Positions 33,695 to 44,858 of a DNA stretch of 64,000 bases are shown here, piece by piece. The DNA is from Agapanthus africanus (Eukaryota; Streptophyta; Magnoliopsida; Asparagales; Amaryllidaceae): positions 218,260,996-218,324,995 of the forward strand of contig JASDDO010000024.1 of NCBI GenBank assembly GCA_030015575.1, in the 5' to 3' direction. The translations under genes and the position numbers were made by a program. Position 1 is the first letter of the stretch. Every line of letters begins with the position of its first letter. The notes under the pieces are model-generated. The model saw nothing but the letters and a program-made list of their open reading frames with translations. It had not been told where the DNA came from and did not search any database.

Positions 33695-34331
33695 GAATCT
33701 CACCGCTCAGTGGAAGCTTCAGCAAGACTTACATCAGATGGAGATTGAAGTAGTCATGCCAGGTAATGCTTCAAGTTTGATGAATCTACAAGTTCAATCA
33801 ACCATTGTCAATCAGATCAAAGCAGCTCAAGCAAGTGATGCTAAGTTGCAAAAGATCAGAGAACAAGTGGAGAATGGACTCAGAACAGACTTCATCATCC
33901 ATGAAGACGGATCCTTGAGATACGGCAGCAGATTGTGTGTACCAAAAGGTCCTGTTCGGGAAGAGTTAATGAAAGAAGCTCACAGCTCTCCCTACTCAGT
34001 ACATCCTGGAGGTACCAAAATGTACAAAGATCTACGTCAGAATTATTGGTGGCATGGAATGAAGCGTGAAGTAGCCAGAAGCGTCGCAAAATGTTTGGTG
34101 TGTCAGCAAGTAAAGGCTGAACATCACAGGACAGCTGGACTACTTCAACCGTTACCAATCCCAGAATGGAAGTGGCAGCACATCACGATGGACTTTGTGA
34201 CTGCTCTTCCTCGCAGCACAAAGGGTAACGATGCTATATGGGTCATTGTGGATCGACTCACAAAGTCGGCTCACTTCATCCCATTTCGAGTTGGCCAATC
34301 AACTGAGACACTAGCAAAGAAGTACATGGAG
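33695..34331 (+). pseudogene. pol: A1 integrase, first coding segment
   Basis: It resumes A1 coding right after element B's target duplication. It carries the integrase N-terminal zinc finger (HPGGTKMYKDLR through CLVCQQVKAEH) and the first catalytic Asp in ITMDFVTALP. The segment is open but ends at a GTAATA donor-like site; read through, it hits a TAA within nine bases. The next segment begins after a 67-bp GT-AG stretch. It is disabled because its 5' part is 10 kb away across element B. Confidence 0.87.
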
Positions 34332-34398
34332 GTAATAATCTAATTAAGATTTAAATACTTCATAACGTACTATCTTTGATACCCATGAACTCATACAG
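34332..34398 (+). other. Intron-like segment 3 (integrase), 67 bp, GT-AG
   Basis: It starts GTAATAATCTAATTAAG and ends ACTCATACAG, is AT-rich, and has an in-frame stop. It lies in the middle of the integrase core; excision joins two conserved blocks codon to codon. Confidence 0.68.
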
Positions 34399-35298
34399 GA
34401 AATTGTGAGACTTCATGGAGTACCGGTCTGCATTGTCTCCGATTGTGACACCAGGTTCCGATCACAATTTTGGCAAAGTCTGCAAGCTAGCTTGGGAACA
34501 AGTCTGAACTTCAGCACGGCTTATCATCCACAAACAGATGGTCAGTCGGAACGAACTATTCAGATCTTGGAGGATATGCTCAGAGCGTGTATGCTAGACT
34601 TCAAAGGATCGTGGGAAGATCACCTGCATCTTGTGGAGTTTGCGTACAATAACAGCTACCAAGCCAGCATAGGAATGGCACCTTTTGCAGCATTATATGG
34701 GAGGAAGTGTCGATCACCATTAAGTTGGGACGACATCGGAGATAGGGAACTTTTTGGACCAGAGATGATAGTAGCGACCGTTGATGTGGTTCGTACTATC
34801 AGGGAAAGAATGCGCATAGCCCAAGATCGACAGAAACACTGGGCTGATGCAAAGAGACGACACTTGGAGTTCCAGCCAGGAGACCATGTATTCTTGAAGA
34901 TATCTCTGAATCGCGGAGTGATCCGATTTGGAAGACGGGGTAAATTGAGTCCGAGATACATTGGACCGTTCGACATACTCGAACGAGTCGGTGAAGTGGC
35001 ATACCGCTTAGCAATTCCACCCTCATTGGAAGGAGTGCATAACGTGTTCCACATATCCCAACTCAGAAAGTATGTGAGTGACCCCAGCCATGTACTTGAT
35101 CATTCCGAGCTCACTATACAGCCCGACTTGTCTTGCGAGCAACAACCTGTGGAGATCCTGGACAGGAAAGTGAAGACACTTCAGAACAAGAAAGTTAACT
35201 TGGTCCGGGTAATGTGGAGGAAAGACACTCCAGGAGAATCCACGTGGGAAAAAGAAGATGAAATGCGTGCAAGATATCCTCACCTTTTTGTAAACTAG
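34399..35298 (+). pseudogene. pol: A1 integrase, second segment with C-terminal chromodomain
   Basis: It contains the second catalytic Asp (SDCDTRFRSQFW) and the catalytic Glu (DGQSERTIQ), then the GPF module (YIGPFDILERVGEVAYRL) and, in the last ~50 residues, a chromodomain-like fold (VNLVRVMWRKDTPGESTWE). Chromodomains steer integration to modified chromatin and define chromoviruses. The frame is intact to TAG at 35296-35298. The polypurine tract and 3' LTR follow immediately. Confidence 0.9.
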
Positions 35299-35353
35299 TC
35301 CTCAAATAAAAGCTGTAAATTTCGAGGACGAAATTTTTGTAAGGAGGGTAGAT

Positions 35354-38300
35354 TGTAACAACTTCAATTTTTGTATACATAAATTTGATTTAAATTTGAA
35401 GTATACTTGGAGTATTTAATGTTGCTGATATCACTTTAAGTATCTATTTTCCCACAATAATTACAAGAAGGAGCTTGTAGCTCATTGGTAATACCTTGCA
35501 CTGCTGAACCAAGCCACCAGAATTCAAATCCCATGCCCCACATTATTTTTAGATTATTTTTCTTTTAAAATTCTTGGAAGCCCAACAGTCCATAGGCCAT
35601 AACTCCCAAAAGATGAACTGAACCCTAAAAAGTGAGTATACCAGAGCCCACATCAGGCGAACCCACGCCCGACGGCACCCCGACTCGGCCGAGACGGCCG
35701 GCCGACTCGGGCCGGCGCCGCCGGCCGGACTCGGCCGGACGGCCGAGTAGTCTACACGAAAGTTGCGCCTTTTCATCTTCTTTAACCCCCTATTTACTCC
35801 ATTTTAATGGATCGGTTCCCTAATGTTAAATACATCCTATTTAATACAAATTTTAATGATTTTTCTTTAAATTTTTACATTTTTAAAAAAAATAAAAACC
35901 TTTCACCTACCCTACCCTAGCCTGCCCTATAAATAGACCCCTACCCCCTACCCTCTCATCCCAAAACACTAGGTTTACTCTCTTGAAATTTTCACAAGAA
36001 GGGTGTGCTTTGAAACCGAGTTCACGGCGAAGCGCTGACGGAATTCCGGCGACGTTTTTGAAACAACCGGCGACGAAAAAACACCTCGGCCACTCACCTA
36101 GTTCCTCTATACTCTTTAGTATAGATCGAAACCCGTAAGTCCCGTTCTTTTCTTCTTTCTACTTCTCAAAAATACGAACTTATGAAACCCGGCGGAAATC
36201 GGAACAAACCGATTTCCGATTCGATTTTCCTACAAAATCTCACTTGTCACCAATTCCATATTACCTAAACTTATTCATGATGACTATTAATCACATAACA
36301 ATTAATTTGGACAAAGTTTCTCACATGAAATGATAACTTTTGCAATATCGTATTCTTTTTCACATTAATACCATAATGTTTATTTTTCTTCTTCTAATCA
36401 ATTCAATCATTCCTAAACACCTTCATCTTGACCACTAAACTTGTAAAAATCAATTTGAATAAGTTTTCACACATGAAATGATAACCTTTTCAATTTACCG
36501 TATTTTCACTTTAATACCATGAAGTTTCAATTTCACATTTAACCCCTTAACCTTAATATACATTTAAAATAGAGCACGAGGTAATGACCTACCTCTACAC
36601 ACACGCAAATACAACCCTAAAATGATATCATCAAAACTTAGAATACGATAAAACGAATTTTTCATTAAAATACCATAATCTTCATAAAACCATTCTTAAA
36701 GGTTTTAGATTTGTTACACTTTTAAGTAAATATTTCTTACTAGGAAAATACGATAAGTTGTGGACATCGATCGTTTATCTAAACTGACTTTGTGGTGTCT
36801 AAGTTAGGCAAGTGAGCTTGGGTAACTTTAAAAGGCCCGCCTCACGATTCGTGAGCGGATCCCTTCCTCTTCACTTGTATTTACCTGGCCGCAATTGGCT
36901 GTGAAGAGGCGATTTAAGGCTTCTAACGACTTGTCGTTTAGACCATTTAGAAATAGGCTAGTTGGCTTAGGAAACCCTAGAATCTAAAATACGGAAAACT
37001 ACACTTTGCGAATAAATACCTTTTATTTTATAAAACCGTTTTCTAAAAGATTAGTGTTTTACAATCTTTGCAAAGCGCCGCTACAACCCATCTTTGGGGA
37101 ACCCGTTCGGGATCGTGCGGTTTATCGCGTACTCTCGGGTTAGTAGTGCGAGATTCAGACCTCCGCAAGGAGCATTCGGTCTCGAAAGGTTTAAAATACG
37201 ACATCTTAAGAAAATGAGATAAAATATCTATTAAAATTATTTTTGTATTAACATATGTATATTTATCTTTTAAATACCTATTTTAGTATAATATAAATTT
37301 TCCACCTTTTTTCTAAAAAATCACAAAAGAATAAAGGTCACACTAAAATACCATGAACTTCAAATAATCTATATTACAGATAAATACCATTATTTATTAA
37401 ACTAGGATATATTCATTAGAAATGTCACAACATAAAATCTACAACTCTAAAGGCGAGTAATAAATACTTGAGGTGTATTTTGTAAAGTATATAAAAGTAT
37501 TTTTACATAAAAAAACCCTCAAGTTTATAAATTACCCTAAGGACCCTAGCAGTTATAAGACTTCGTTTCACATTTCTGATTGTCTGACTTGGGTTTGAGT
37601 CTGATTAATCTGACTTGAATATGATTCAAGTCAATCCATAATCTACAAGTTTCCAATTCAATATGAACACATGAATCCTTGAATACAATTACCAGTTTAT
37701 ACAATCTGGCTGAACCGAACCATGGATATATTCCTTCTACATGATTCCCAGTATTCCATTTACATGACTCCACGGTTATAACCGTTTTCTGATATCATGG
37801 TTTCGGTCAGTCAGTCAATCAATCATACAATCAACACAATTTACAAGATAACAATACAAATAAGACATCGCGGGGTTTAAGGGGTAGATTGGTACGGAAG
37901 ATGTTAAAGGTGGCACGAGGTGGTCAGATTTAACACACCTAACCTGAATCCAATTGCTCTTTTACCGCGGTATAAACGGTACCTTGTACTATACGTGCCC
38001 TTAGTCTCTGGCATATAGAGACTCCCCTCATATACACTGGCATCCTTCTGTACCAAGCTACAAACAACAGCGTTGACATAACATTACAACAATAGTTTAC
38101 ACTATAAAATGTACCTTCTTATTCTGTCTTTTTCTACTTCCCTCTTACCTTTGGGACTTACCGAGCGATTTGTTCGCTGACGACATTCTGTTTCTCTCTT
38201 CTTTGAATGTCGTCTGGTGAATTGGATCCGGCAGAAGTTGAGCCATCGCAAGAAAACTTGGAACAGTTTACTGAAGACCCTGCACTGTAGTTTATTTTAC

Positions 38301-38549
38301 ACTTTTCTTTTCAGTACTTTTCATTTCCTGTTATGCCACTGTTTAGGCATCTTTTTATTTTAGTTGTATTTCCTTTCATGCATTGTACAAAGAATGTTAA
38401 TAAATAAAAGTTGCTGTTCTTTTTATTTCTTGTCTCTTGTGTACTTATTTTATATTGCTTAGATACGCTTAGCGTATGTACTTCTGAGTATATACGTAGC
38501 GGACCTCGTCGCGCCCACTTCGCCGTACATTGGGAAGCGGGGCGTGACA
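35354..38549 (+). repeat. A1 3' LTR (uninterrupted)
   Basis: A 3196-bp LTR with its TATA box at 35928-35936 and the tRNA-like segment at 35470-35539. At 36592-36606 it shows CCTCTACACACACGC, the empty counterpart of the Athila insertion point. No gene inside. Confidence 0.93.
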
Positions 38550-38724
38550 ATCCCCCATCGACTTCGGGAGACCAAGCGGATGCCTCCTCGGCAGCGCTTG
38601 GCACGCTCGACAAGTGATCAAATCAACTCGACGAACGATCGCTAGACAGATGGCCAACCTGACATGGAAACACAACGGTGCAAACAGATGATAAAGTGCG
38701 AATCGATAAAACCAAAGAAAAAGT

Positions 38725-38730
38725 TTTATT
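38725..38730 (-). terminator. Poly(A) signal for the antisense gene of element C
   Basis: Minus-strand AATAAA lies ~115 bases beyond the end of the antisense gene (38846). Positions 38555-38845 are otherwise its 3' untranslated region, continuing element C after the A1 nest. Confidence 0.45.
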
Positions 38731-38845
38731 ACTACCAAAGACAAAGGTTTTACAAAGGGTATTTTTGGGCTCCCCGGCCTTACAAAATGCCCGAAGGCTT
38801 ACAAAATTCCAAAAACAAAGAAATAAAAGGAGGAAAACGGGGGCT

Positions 38846-40838
38846 TTAGGCCTCGGGGCCAGGTGCGACCTCGGGGTCCTCGGCGACCGCCACATGACGT
38901 GCAGGGTCCTCGACGGCCTCCTCGTCAGGAAACTCTTTCCCCTGCTCATCAGCGTTAGCGAGGGGGAATTCGGCCCGAAGCTCTCCATCGGCAAACTCCG
39001 GCATCCGGGCCTTAACGGCATCGAGTGTCTCATGCCAAATGTGGGTCGTAGCCACGGCCAGGACATCATAGAAGTCCTTCGACTTCTTGTAGCCCTCCAC
39101 CTCCTTCGCCGCCGAGAGGTCGGCCCATTTCGCCGCCTTCAGGTCGGTCGACTTAGCCGTCTCGGCCGCCGCCGCCAGCTCCTTCCGGAGGGTCTTCACC
39201 GTCTTCTTCAGGTTGCCGGCGAGCACCTGAGCGTCCCCAAACTTTGCCTCGGCAGTCACAGCGGCCTAGCGGTACCGGGATACCTCCTATTTCCCGGCCT
39301 CCACCTCGCATTCCAAGGCGGCAACCCTCGCCATCACCGCCTCCAGCTCCCGCTTGGAGCTCTCTTCCAGCGAGGCGAGCTGGCCCGCAGCCTTCATTGC
39401 CGGGGCTACAATTTCGGCCTCCATGCGCAAGGCGAGGGCAACGTGCTGGAGAACCCGAGAGATAAGAAAGATATTAGAAAGATGAAGGAGGCACCGAATC
39501 TCACAAAGAACCAAACACTTACCTGCACGGACTCCTGGGCGATGGACGCCAGCTGAGCCCTGAAGGTCCCCCCGGGGACTCTACCCCCGTCCGATGCCTC
39601 TATTTCATGCAGAAGGCTATCCGCAATGGATAGCCCCGATGGCACAGCGAACCGGAGGCCCTCTTCCTCCTCCATGATCGGCGAAGACCGGCCCCGGGAA
39701 GATCTCTGGGAGCTTCTTTTGAGTAACTCCGGGAGGGAGCCGATCTCCTCCTCCGAGACCAAGTCTTCCAGAACCAGGGCCCACTTCCGGCCTGACACTC
39801 TGCTGGGACCCGGGATGGGATCCGCCCCCGAACGCTCGTGGGACACAACCACCGGAGAAGGAGGAACCGGGGCGGGCTTCGTGCGAGAAGAGTTGGCGCC
39901 CCCAACCTTCATAACCTTCCTCGGCTGGCGCATGGAGGCTTTGAGCGAGTCGAAGTCCATGGGTCCTGCACAAAACAAATGCAAAAAAGTCAGCAACACA
40001 AGCAAAACGCAAGCCCAACTTACCGACGAACTCAACGGGACTGAGCCCGACCTAACTCAGGACCCTCTTAGACAACAGTACATCGGATCGGGGGATGGGC
40101 TCCCACGACGCCACTCTCACCGCGGCGGGGTCATTGGACTGGTTCCCCCGGTAAGCATTTCTCCCTCGACCACTTTGTAGGCACGGGCCAGTCCTCGCCC
40201 TCGGGAGGGGAAACGAAGAAAAATTTCTTCTTCCAATCATGAAAGAAAGAGGGCAGGGCCATGACCCCTGTCCGGGCAGCTCCCCCCGGCCGCTTTCTAA
40301 AAGAGAGATAGAACCACCTCGGGTCGCCCGCTCGACTACCATGGTGATTTTTGAAGACGAGAGAAGAATAGAGGAGGGAGAGGCTGAAGGGAACCGCCTG
40401 TAACTTCAGGAGGATCAGGAACCCGAGGAGGATCCTCCACGAGTTCGACACTAACTGGCTAGGGGCCAAGCCGAAAAAGCTCAGTGCTGCGACGACCTCG
40501 GGAGAGAAGGGCAGGCGCATTCCGCTCCAAAAAGCTTCCAAATATAGGGCGATCTCCCTGCCCCGTACTTGGTCCGCCCTCTCTCCCTCCTTGGTCAGTC
40601 GAAGCGTGTAACGCGAGGGGATGTGGAAGCGAGCCCGAGCATTGGCGAGCTCGTCCTCATGCCTCACCCAACACGAGGTGCCGGGTGCCGCATCTTCCGC
40701 CTCCTCCCTGGGGGTTGCCCCCGCCACACGATCCCGGGGAGAGGACCCGACCCCTGCTCCCCGGGGGGACTCAGAAACAACTATAGGGTCCCTAGAAACT
40801 ACTCCTATAACATCTACTGACTCTACAAAGGAAGACAT
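38846..40838 (-). pseudogene. Antisense gene 2 of element C (Transposase_28 / 'putative gypsy type transposon' family), spliced
   Basis: Many Tat-lineage elements carry an extra antisense ORF before the 3' LTR; its function is unknown. Exon 1 (40838 down to 40024) contains the family core (FHIPSRYTLRLTKEG, LPFSPEVVAALSFFGLAPSQL, NSWRILLGFLILL). A GTAAGT donor at 40023 and CAG acceptor at 39966 bound a 58-bp intron. Exon 2 (39965-39523) is Ser/Pro-rich. A second GTAAGT donor and an acceptor bound intron 39446-39522. Exon 3 is a long Ala/Glu/Lys coiled coil with an acidic tail ending at 38846. It is disabled by a frameshift and a stop near the end of exon 1 and by two TAG codons near 39288 and 39270. 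The start at 40838 gives the full conserved N-terminus. Confidence 0.75.
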
Positions 40839-40960
40839 CTAACCTTGAGAAAAGGGATCCTCGGGAAACGAAAGCGGGAGAAAGAAGACGAGCGCCGAGC
40901 AACCAGGACTTAGAAACGGGAAATATGAAGGAGTAGGGACCCAGGGACGGGCCCCACCCC

Positions 40961-41132
40961 TATTTATTGCTGCAAGCGACCTCATCCAACGGCGCCCGTC
41001 ATCTCCTGCCAAAACGCCTCCTCGTGTCCAGCGGCACCGATCGCTCCACGTGTCATTCCCGCACTGGGCCGCATCCCATCAGACGCCGCAGTCCTGCATA
41101 CGTCGCGTCGGCCAACCGACGCTTGACACGTG
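40961..41132 (-). promoter_or_regulatory. Promoter-like region of antisense gene 2
   Basis: Minus-strand AATAAATAGGGG (about 40959-40970) is a TATA-like element 123 bases before the ATG. Upstream of it are two CACGTG G-boxes (41047-41052 and 41127-41132). This gives the antisense gene its own promoter inside the element. Positions 41133-41317 contain nothing else recognised. Confidence 0.4.
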
Positions 41133-41317
41133 GACCGTCGCTTCAGTGGCAGGGTGCATGAACCGGCTCACCTTCCTTAAATGCAGAGATCTCACCCGGA
41201 TTCGCTGACAGAAAAGACGAATGACAGCCCGAGGACGCGTCCCGACGAAACCTTAGGAGGGAGCTCACCCCGGGCGGCCTAGCAGTCCACTCCTGACCCG
41301 ACCCGCTAGCTGGTTGG

Positions 41318-41334
41318 GACAAGAGTGGGGGGCT
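41318..41334 (+). other. Element C polypurine tract
   Basis: GACAAGAGTGGGGGGCT lies directly before the 3' LTR and would prime plus-strand DNA synthesis. Confidence 0.75.
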
Positions 41335-41336
41335 AA

Positions 41337-42075
41337 TGATGTTGCTCGATATTGGCGACCTCCAAGATCGCAACACGTGGCAGATGACGTGTCCTAGAGC
41401 GCAGAAGAAAGGGCCCACAGGGGCCGACCAGGCCATCCGTGTACCCGACCCGCAAGCTCTGACTGGCTCTCCTCAGAGCCCCCTTTGAAACTGGCCTCCT
41501 CGGCCTCCCAGCTCGCCCCGAGCTGCCACTGGTCCAAGACTCCTCGGCCTTCTTACTCGTCTCCGAGCTCCCCAGCCGAGGCAATCCTCCTCGGTCCTTC
41601 TGGCTGACCAACTCCACCACTCGCAGGCGTAACCGCCGCTTCGCGAATCTTGCCAGGCGCAGATTCTCCGCCGGCAACATCCCACGTTCCACGCCATCAC
41701 GATCCCCATTAATGGGCGATCCTCTCTTCACGCAGGCATGACGTCGGGAGCGTAACTGCCGGCAAGATCTTCACGCCTGCTGCTGCGTGCTACCGCCGCT
41801 ATATAAACCCCCATCACAGAGGGGTCAAGTAAGCCATTTTTATTTCACTTAGCCGTTACTCTGCTCGGATCTAGTACTAACTTGATCGTCGGAGGGTCCT
41901 CGGTGGTACCAAAACACCCCGGGACTTCTTTGCAGGTACTCGGCATTAAATTCCTCAAATCACCAATCTCCTCAAACCCAATGAGACCCACACGCAACAG
42001 GAGATCACCTCCAAAATCCACCGGGATATCAACGGAAGACAACATCTGACGGAGACCCGAAAAGGACCTCCATCA
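41337..42075 (+). repeat. Element C 3' LTR
   Basis: It matches 2329-3064, with the G-box pair at 41373-41392 and the TATA box at about 41800-41808. It ends CCTCCATCA and is followed by the target duplication CTATT (42076-42080). Confidence 0.92.
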
Positions 42076-42146
42076 CTATTCATTTCATATAAATCTTTTA
42101 TTTATAATCCTTTCTTTTTATCGATCTTCTGTAAAATGTCTCTACC
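42076..42146. other. Chromosomal DNA between elements C and D
   Basis: 71 AT-rich bases, the only non-transposon sequence seen downstream of C. It includes C's right target copy (CTATT) and ends CTACC, the likely left target copy for D. Confidence 0.7.
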
Positions 42147-42907
42147 TGATGATGCTCGATATCGGTGATCTCCCAGATCATGACACGTGGCAGATGACGT
42201 GTCCCAGAGCTCACAAGAAAGGACCTACAGTGGCCGACCAGACCACTCCTGTGCCCGTCCTACAAGCAAACGCTGGCTTACCTCCGAGCCCCTGCACAAT
42301 TAGTCTCCTCGGCCTACCATCTCGTCTCCGGGCTACCACAGAACCAAGATACCTTGTCTCTCCCGCTCATCCGCAAGATCTCTCGCCGAGGTCATCTTCC
42401 TCGGTCTCATCGACCGACCAACGGCACCGCTCACAGGCGCAACCGCCATCCCGTGAATCTCACCATGCGCGAGATATCCACCGGCCACATCCCACGTTCC
42501 ACGCCATCACGATCCCCCATTAACGAGCCTGTCTCGCCATTAATGGGAGATCCCGCTCATCACGCGGGCGTGACGTCAGGAGCGTAACTGCCGTAGTGAT
42601 TCTCGCGCTTTCCCTGCCTGCTGCCACCGCTATATAAACCCCTTCTTTAGACGGTTCAAGTAAGCCATTTTTACTCCACTAAGCCGTTACTCTACTCGGA
42701 TCTCTAGTCTAACTTGACCGTCGGAGGGTCCTCGGTGGTACAACCACCTCGGGACTTCCTAGCAGGTATCTCGGCAACCACAACCTCAAACCCATTGAGA
42801 TCCACACGCTTCAGGAACAACAGCCTCCAGATCTAATCTCAGCCATCCATCGCCCCCATCAGTAGATCAACGGAAGGTAACATCTTTGCGCGATCCAGGT
42901 CGCGTCA
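42147..42907 (+). repeat. Element D 5' LTR
   Basis: 761 bp starting TGATGATGCTCG and ending GGTCGCGTCA. It is related to the C LTRs through the G-box pair (42184-42203), the TATA box (TATATAAACC, 42631-42640) and the sequence after it, with large differences elsewhere. Confidence 0.85.
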
Positions 42908-42909
42908 GC

Positions 42910-42927
42910 TGGCGCCGTCTGTGGGAA
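42910..42927 (+). other. Element D primer-binding site
   Basis: TGGCGCCGTCTGTGGGAA, identical to element C's site at 3067-3084, two bases after the LTR. Confidence 0.75.
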
Positions 42928-42975
42928 ACAACTTGATTCCACAAAAACAAAAGTTCACTTTCCGATCTCAATCCA

Positions 42976-44711
42976 ATGACGAGCGATCATCACGAAGATC
43001 CAAGCACTAGCCGCCACCTCCCCCTCAACGGAGGCGCGGACGAACCTCCTCCGCCGAATGCCATTAGCACCCTTGCAGACCGAATAGACCGACTCGCATC
43101 CTTCGTGGAGGCACTCATCCGCGTCCAAACGGCAAGGCAAGATTCTCAGGTCGCCGCTCCCCCGTCTTGGGACCGGGACCCCTACAGGGGAAGAGAAGAC
43201 TCCGTCCACGTCGGCACTGCCGACCACCGCGTCGCTACCTCCCATGGCCGCAGATCTCCCGGGCCAATACGTTCTGAGGCCCGCTGGGCGCCTCACAGTT
43301 CAACGCCGAGGTCCGTCGTCAAAGCGCCTCGTCCTGAGATCCTTCACGCACCTGTCCCTCCCGAGGAGATGTCTCTCAGCTCGCCTATTACCATGCCTGA
43401 CCGACACCCCCTCCCTCGACGGGGTCGCGCGGACGAGACTCACCACGGCGGCTCGAAGACGACCTCGCCGGGGGATCTAAGGAACCTCATTGAGAGGAAC
43501 CGGGGCCGAGGCCAGACGCAGGCCTACAACAGCAGAGGCCTTGGATCAGAATGTGCAGAGTCGTCAGGGTACCACGGCCGACTCGACGCCCTCGAGAAGA
43601 AGATCGAGGGTCTGCATCGGGAGGGTCACCGTTCGAGCGACGGGGCTAAGTACGCCCCCGACTCGCTCACCAAACCATTCACCGAGGAGCTGCTCGCTAT
43701 CCACGTCTCCTTTTGCAATAAGCCCCAAAGGTCTCCCTCTTCGATGGCAAGTTTGACCCGAAGGACCATTTGGATGCGTTCACCGCAGGGATGAGCTTCC
43801 AAGACAACTCCGACGCCGCCCAGTGCCGAGCTTTCCCGGCTACGCTCATCCGCTCCGGGCGAGACTGATTCCGAGGACTCGAGCCACGCTCGATCTCAAC
43901 TTTCGACGAGCTGGCCACCCAATTCCTTGGCCACTTCATCGAGAACAGGCGGCAAAAACGCACCGTCGACCACCTCTTCACGATAAAGAGTGGGGATAAA
44001 GAGACGTTCAAAGCATACGTCACCCGCTTCTACAACGCCCTTCTCGAGGTCCCCGAGCACCGGGACAAGATGGTCATCACGACACTAAGGTCTGGTCTTA
44101 GGAAAATGGAGTGCTTACGCTCCTTTGCACTAGCGCAACCTAAGACCATGGCCGAGGTAAAGGCCTGGACCGAGCGCGAGGTCCAGCTCGAATCCGAGGT
44201 AAACGCAAATCTCTCCCGGGCATAGCAAACCGACCAGAAGAAGAGGGCAAGAGAAGAGAGAAGGGGACGTGAACGGCAAAAGCCCTATCTCCCAAAGTTC
44301 CAGGAGTACACACCGCTCAATGTCTCCCAGACAGTGCTACTAGAAGAGGCTAAGGGCGAGGGGTTATTCAAGCTCCCCCCGATCCCGCGAATGGCCTCAA
44401 AGCGAACCCGGGGCCCCTACTGCGGGTTCCACAGGTCGCTAGGCCACTCCACAAAGAGTTGTAAGCAGCTCCGAGACTACATCGAGGAGCTCATCCGTTC
44501 GGGGCACCTAGCAGCGTACCTGAGGGACAAGCGACAAGCTGACCACAAGCAGGAGCAGCGTCCCCCTCTAGCCTAGCTGACCATCGGCCAGATCATGGTA
44601 GTGTCAGCGGAGGATACGTCTGGTACCCACGAAGCTCGGTACCCTATGCCGGGCATAGACACCAACATACATCCGGGGGGCTCAAGCTGCGCGAATAAGA
44701 ACATCTACTAG
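42976..44711 (+). pseudogene. gag: Element D gag, disabled
   Basis: ATG 42976 opens a long N-terminal frame (to about 43730) with the Pro/Arg-rich region and a predicted helical LDALEKKIEGLHREG. A frameshift near 43725 moves the capsid core (HLDAFTAGMSFQDNSDAAQC, LATQFLGHFIENRRQKR, FKAYVTRFYNALLEVP) into another frame. TGA replaces TGG at about 43868, TAG occurs at about 44225, and a further TAG at 44574-44576 replaces GAG. The nucleocapsid has the CX2HX4HX4C form (YCGFHRSLGHSTKSC) instead of CCHC, usual for Tat-type Gag. It ends at TAG 44709-44711, followed by two plus-strand AATAAA signals. Confidence 0.8.
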
Positions 44712-44858
44712 CATGTATTTTCTTTTCAGAGCAATGTACATTTTTCTTGAGATTTTTTTTATATAATAAAGGGATCAATAAATCATTGCAGAAAAGAAAA
44801 AGAATCTTATTCATTCAAGAGGTACTATAGGCTCCTCAGACGTACATAAAAAAATATA

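Larger units (their letters stand above)
7125..38549 (+). mobile_element. Element A1: chromovirus (Tekay-like) Ty3/gypsy retrotransposon, split by two insertions
   Basis: LTRs of ~3.19 kb begin TGTAACAAC and end GGGGCGTGACA. The duplication ATCCC lies at 7120-7124 and 38550-38554. Removing Athila (8367-18158) and B (23449-33689) leaves ~11.4 kb. Internal order is gag, protease, RT, RNase H, integrase with a C-terminal chromodomain, then the polypurine tract (AATTTTTGTAAGGAGGG, about 35332-35348). The integrase chromodomain and long LTRs support a chromovirus of the Tekay/Del type. Gag-pol is one reading frame interrupted by three intron-like segments and several nonsense changes. Confidence 0.9.
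2329..42075 (+). mobile_element. Element C: Tat-like Ty3/gypsy retrotransposon without pol (hosts a nest)
   Basis: Two ~736-739-bp LTRs (2329-3064 and 41337-42075) flank the element, and the 5-bp duplication CTATT occurs at 2324-2328 and 42076-42080. Without the nested chromovirus A1 (7125-38549) it is about 8.3 kb. Order: LTR, primer-binding site, gag (+), convergent antisense ORF (-), hairpin tandem array, [A1 nest], spliced antisense gene (-), polypurine tract, LTR. I find no protease, RT, RNase H or integrase, so it is probably non-autonomous. The Tat assignment is inferred from the Gag type and from the antisense gene, a known class of extra ORF in that lineage. Confidence 0.88.
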
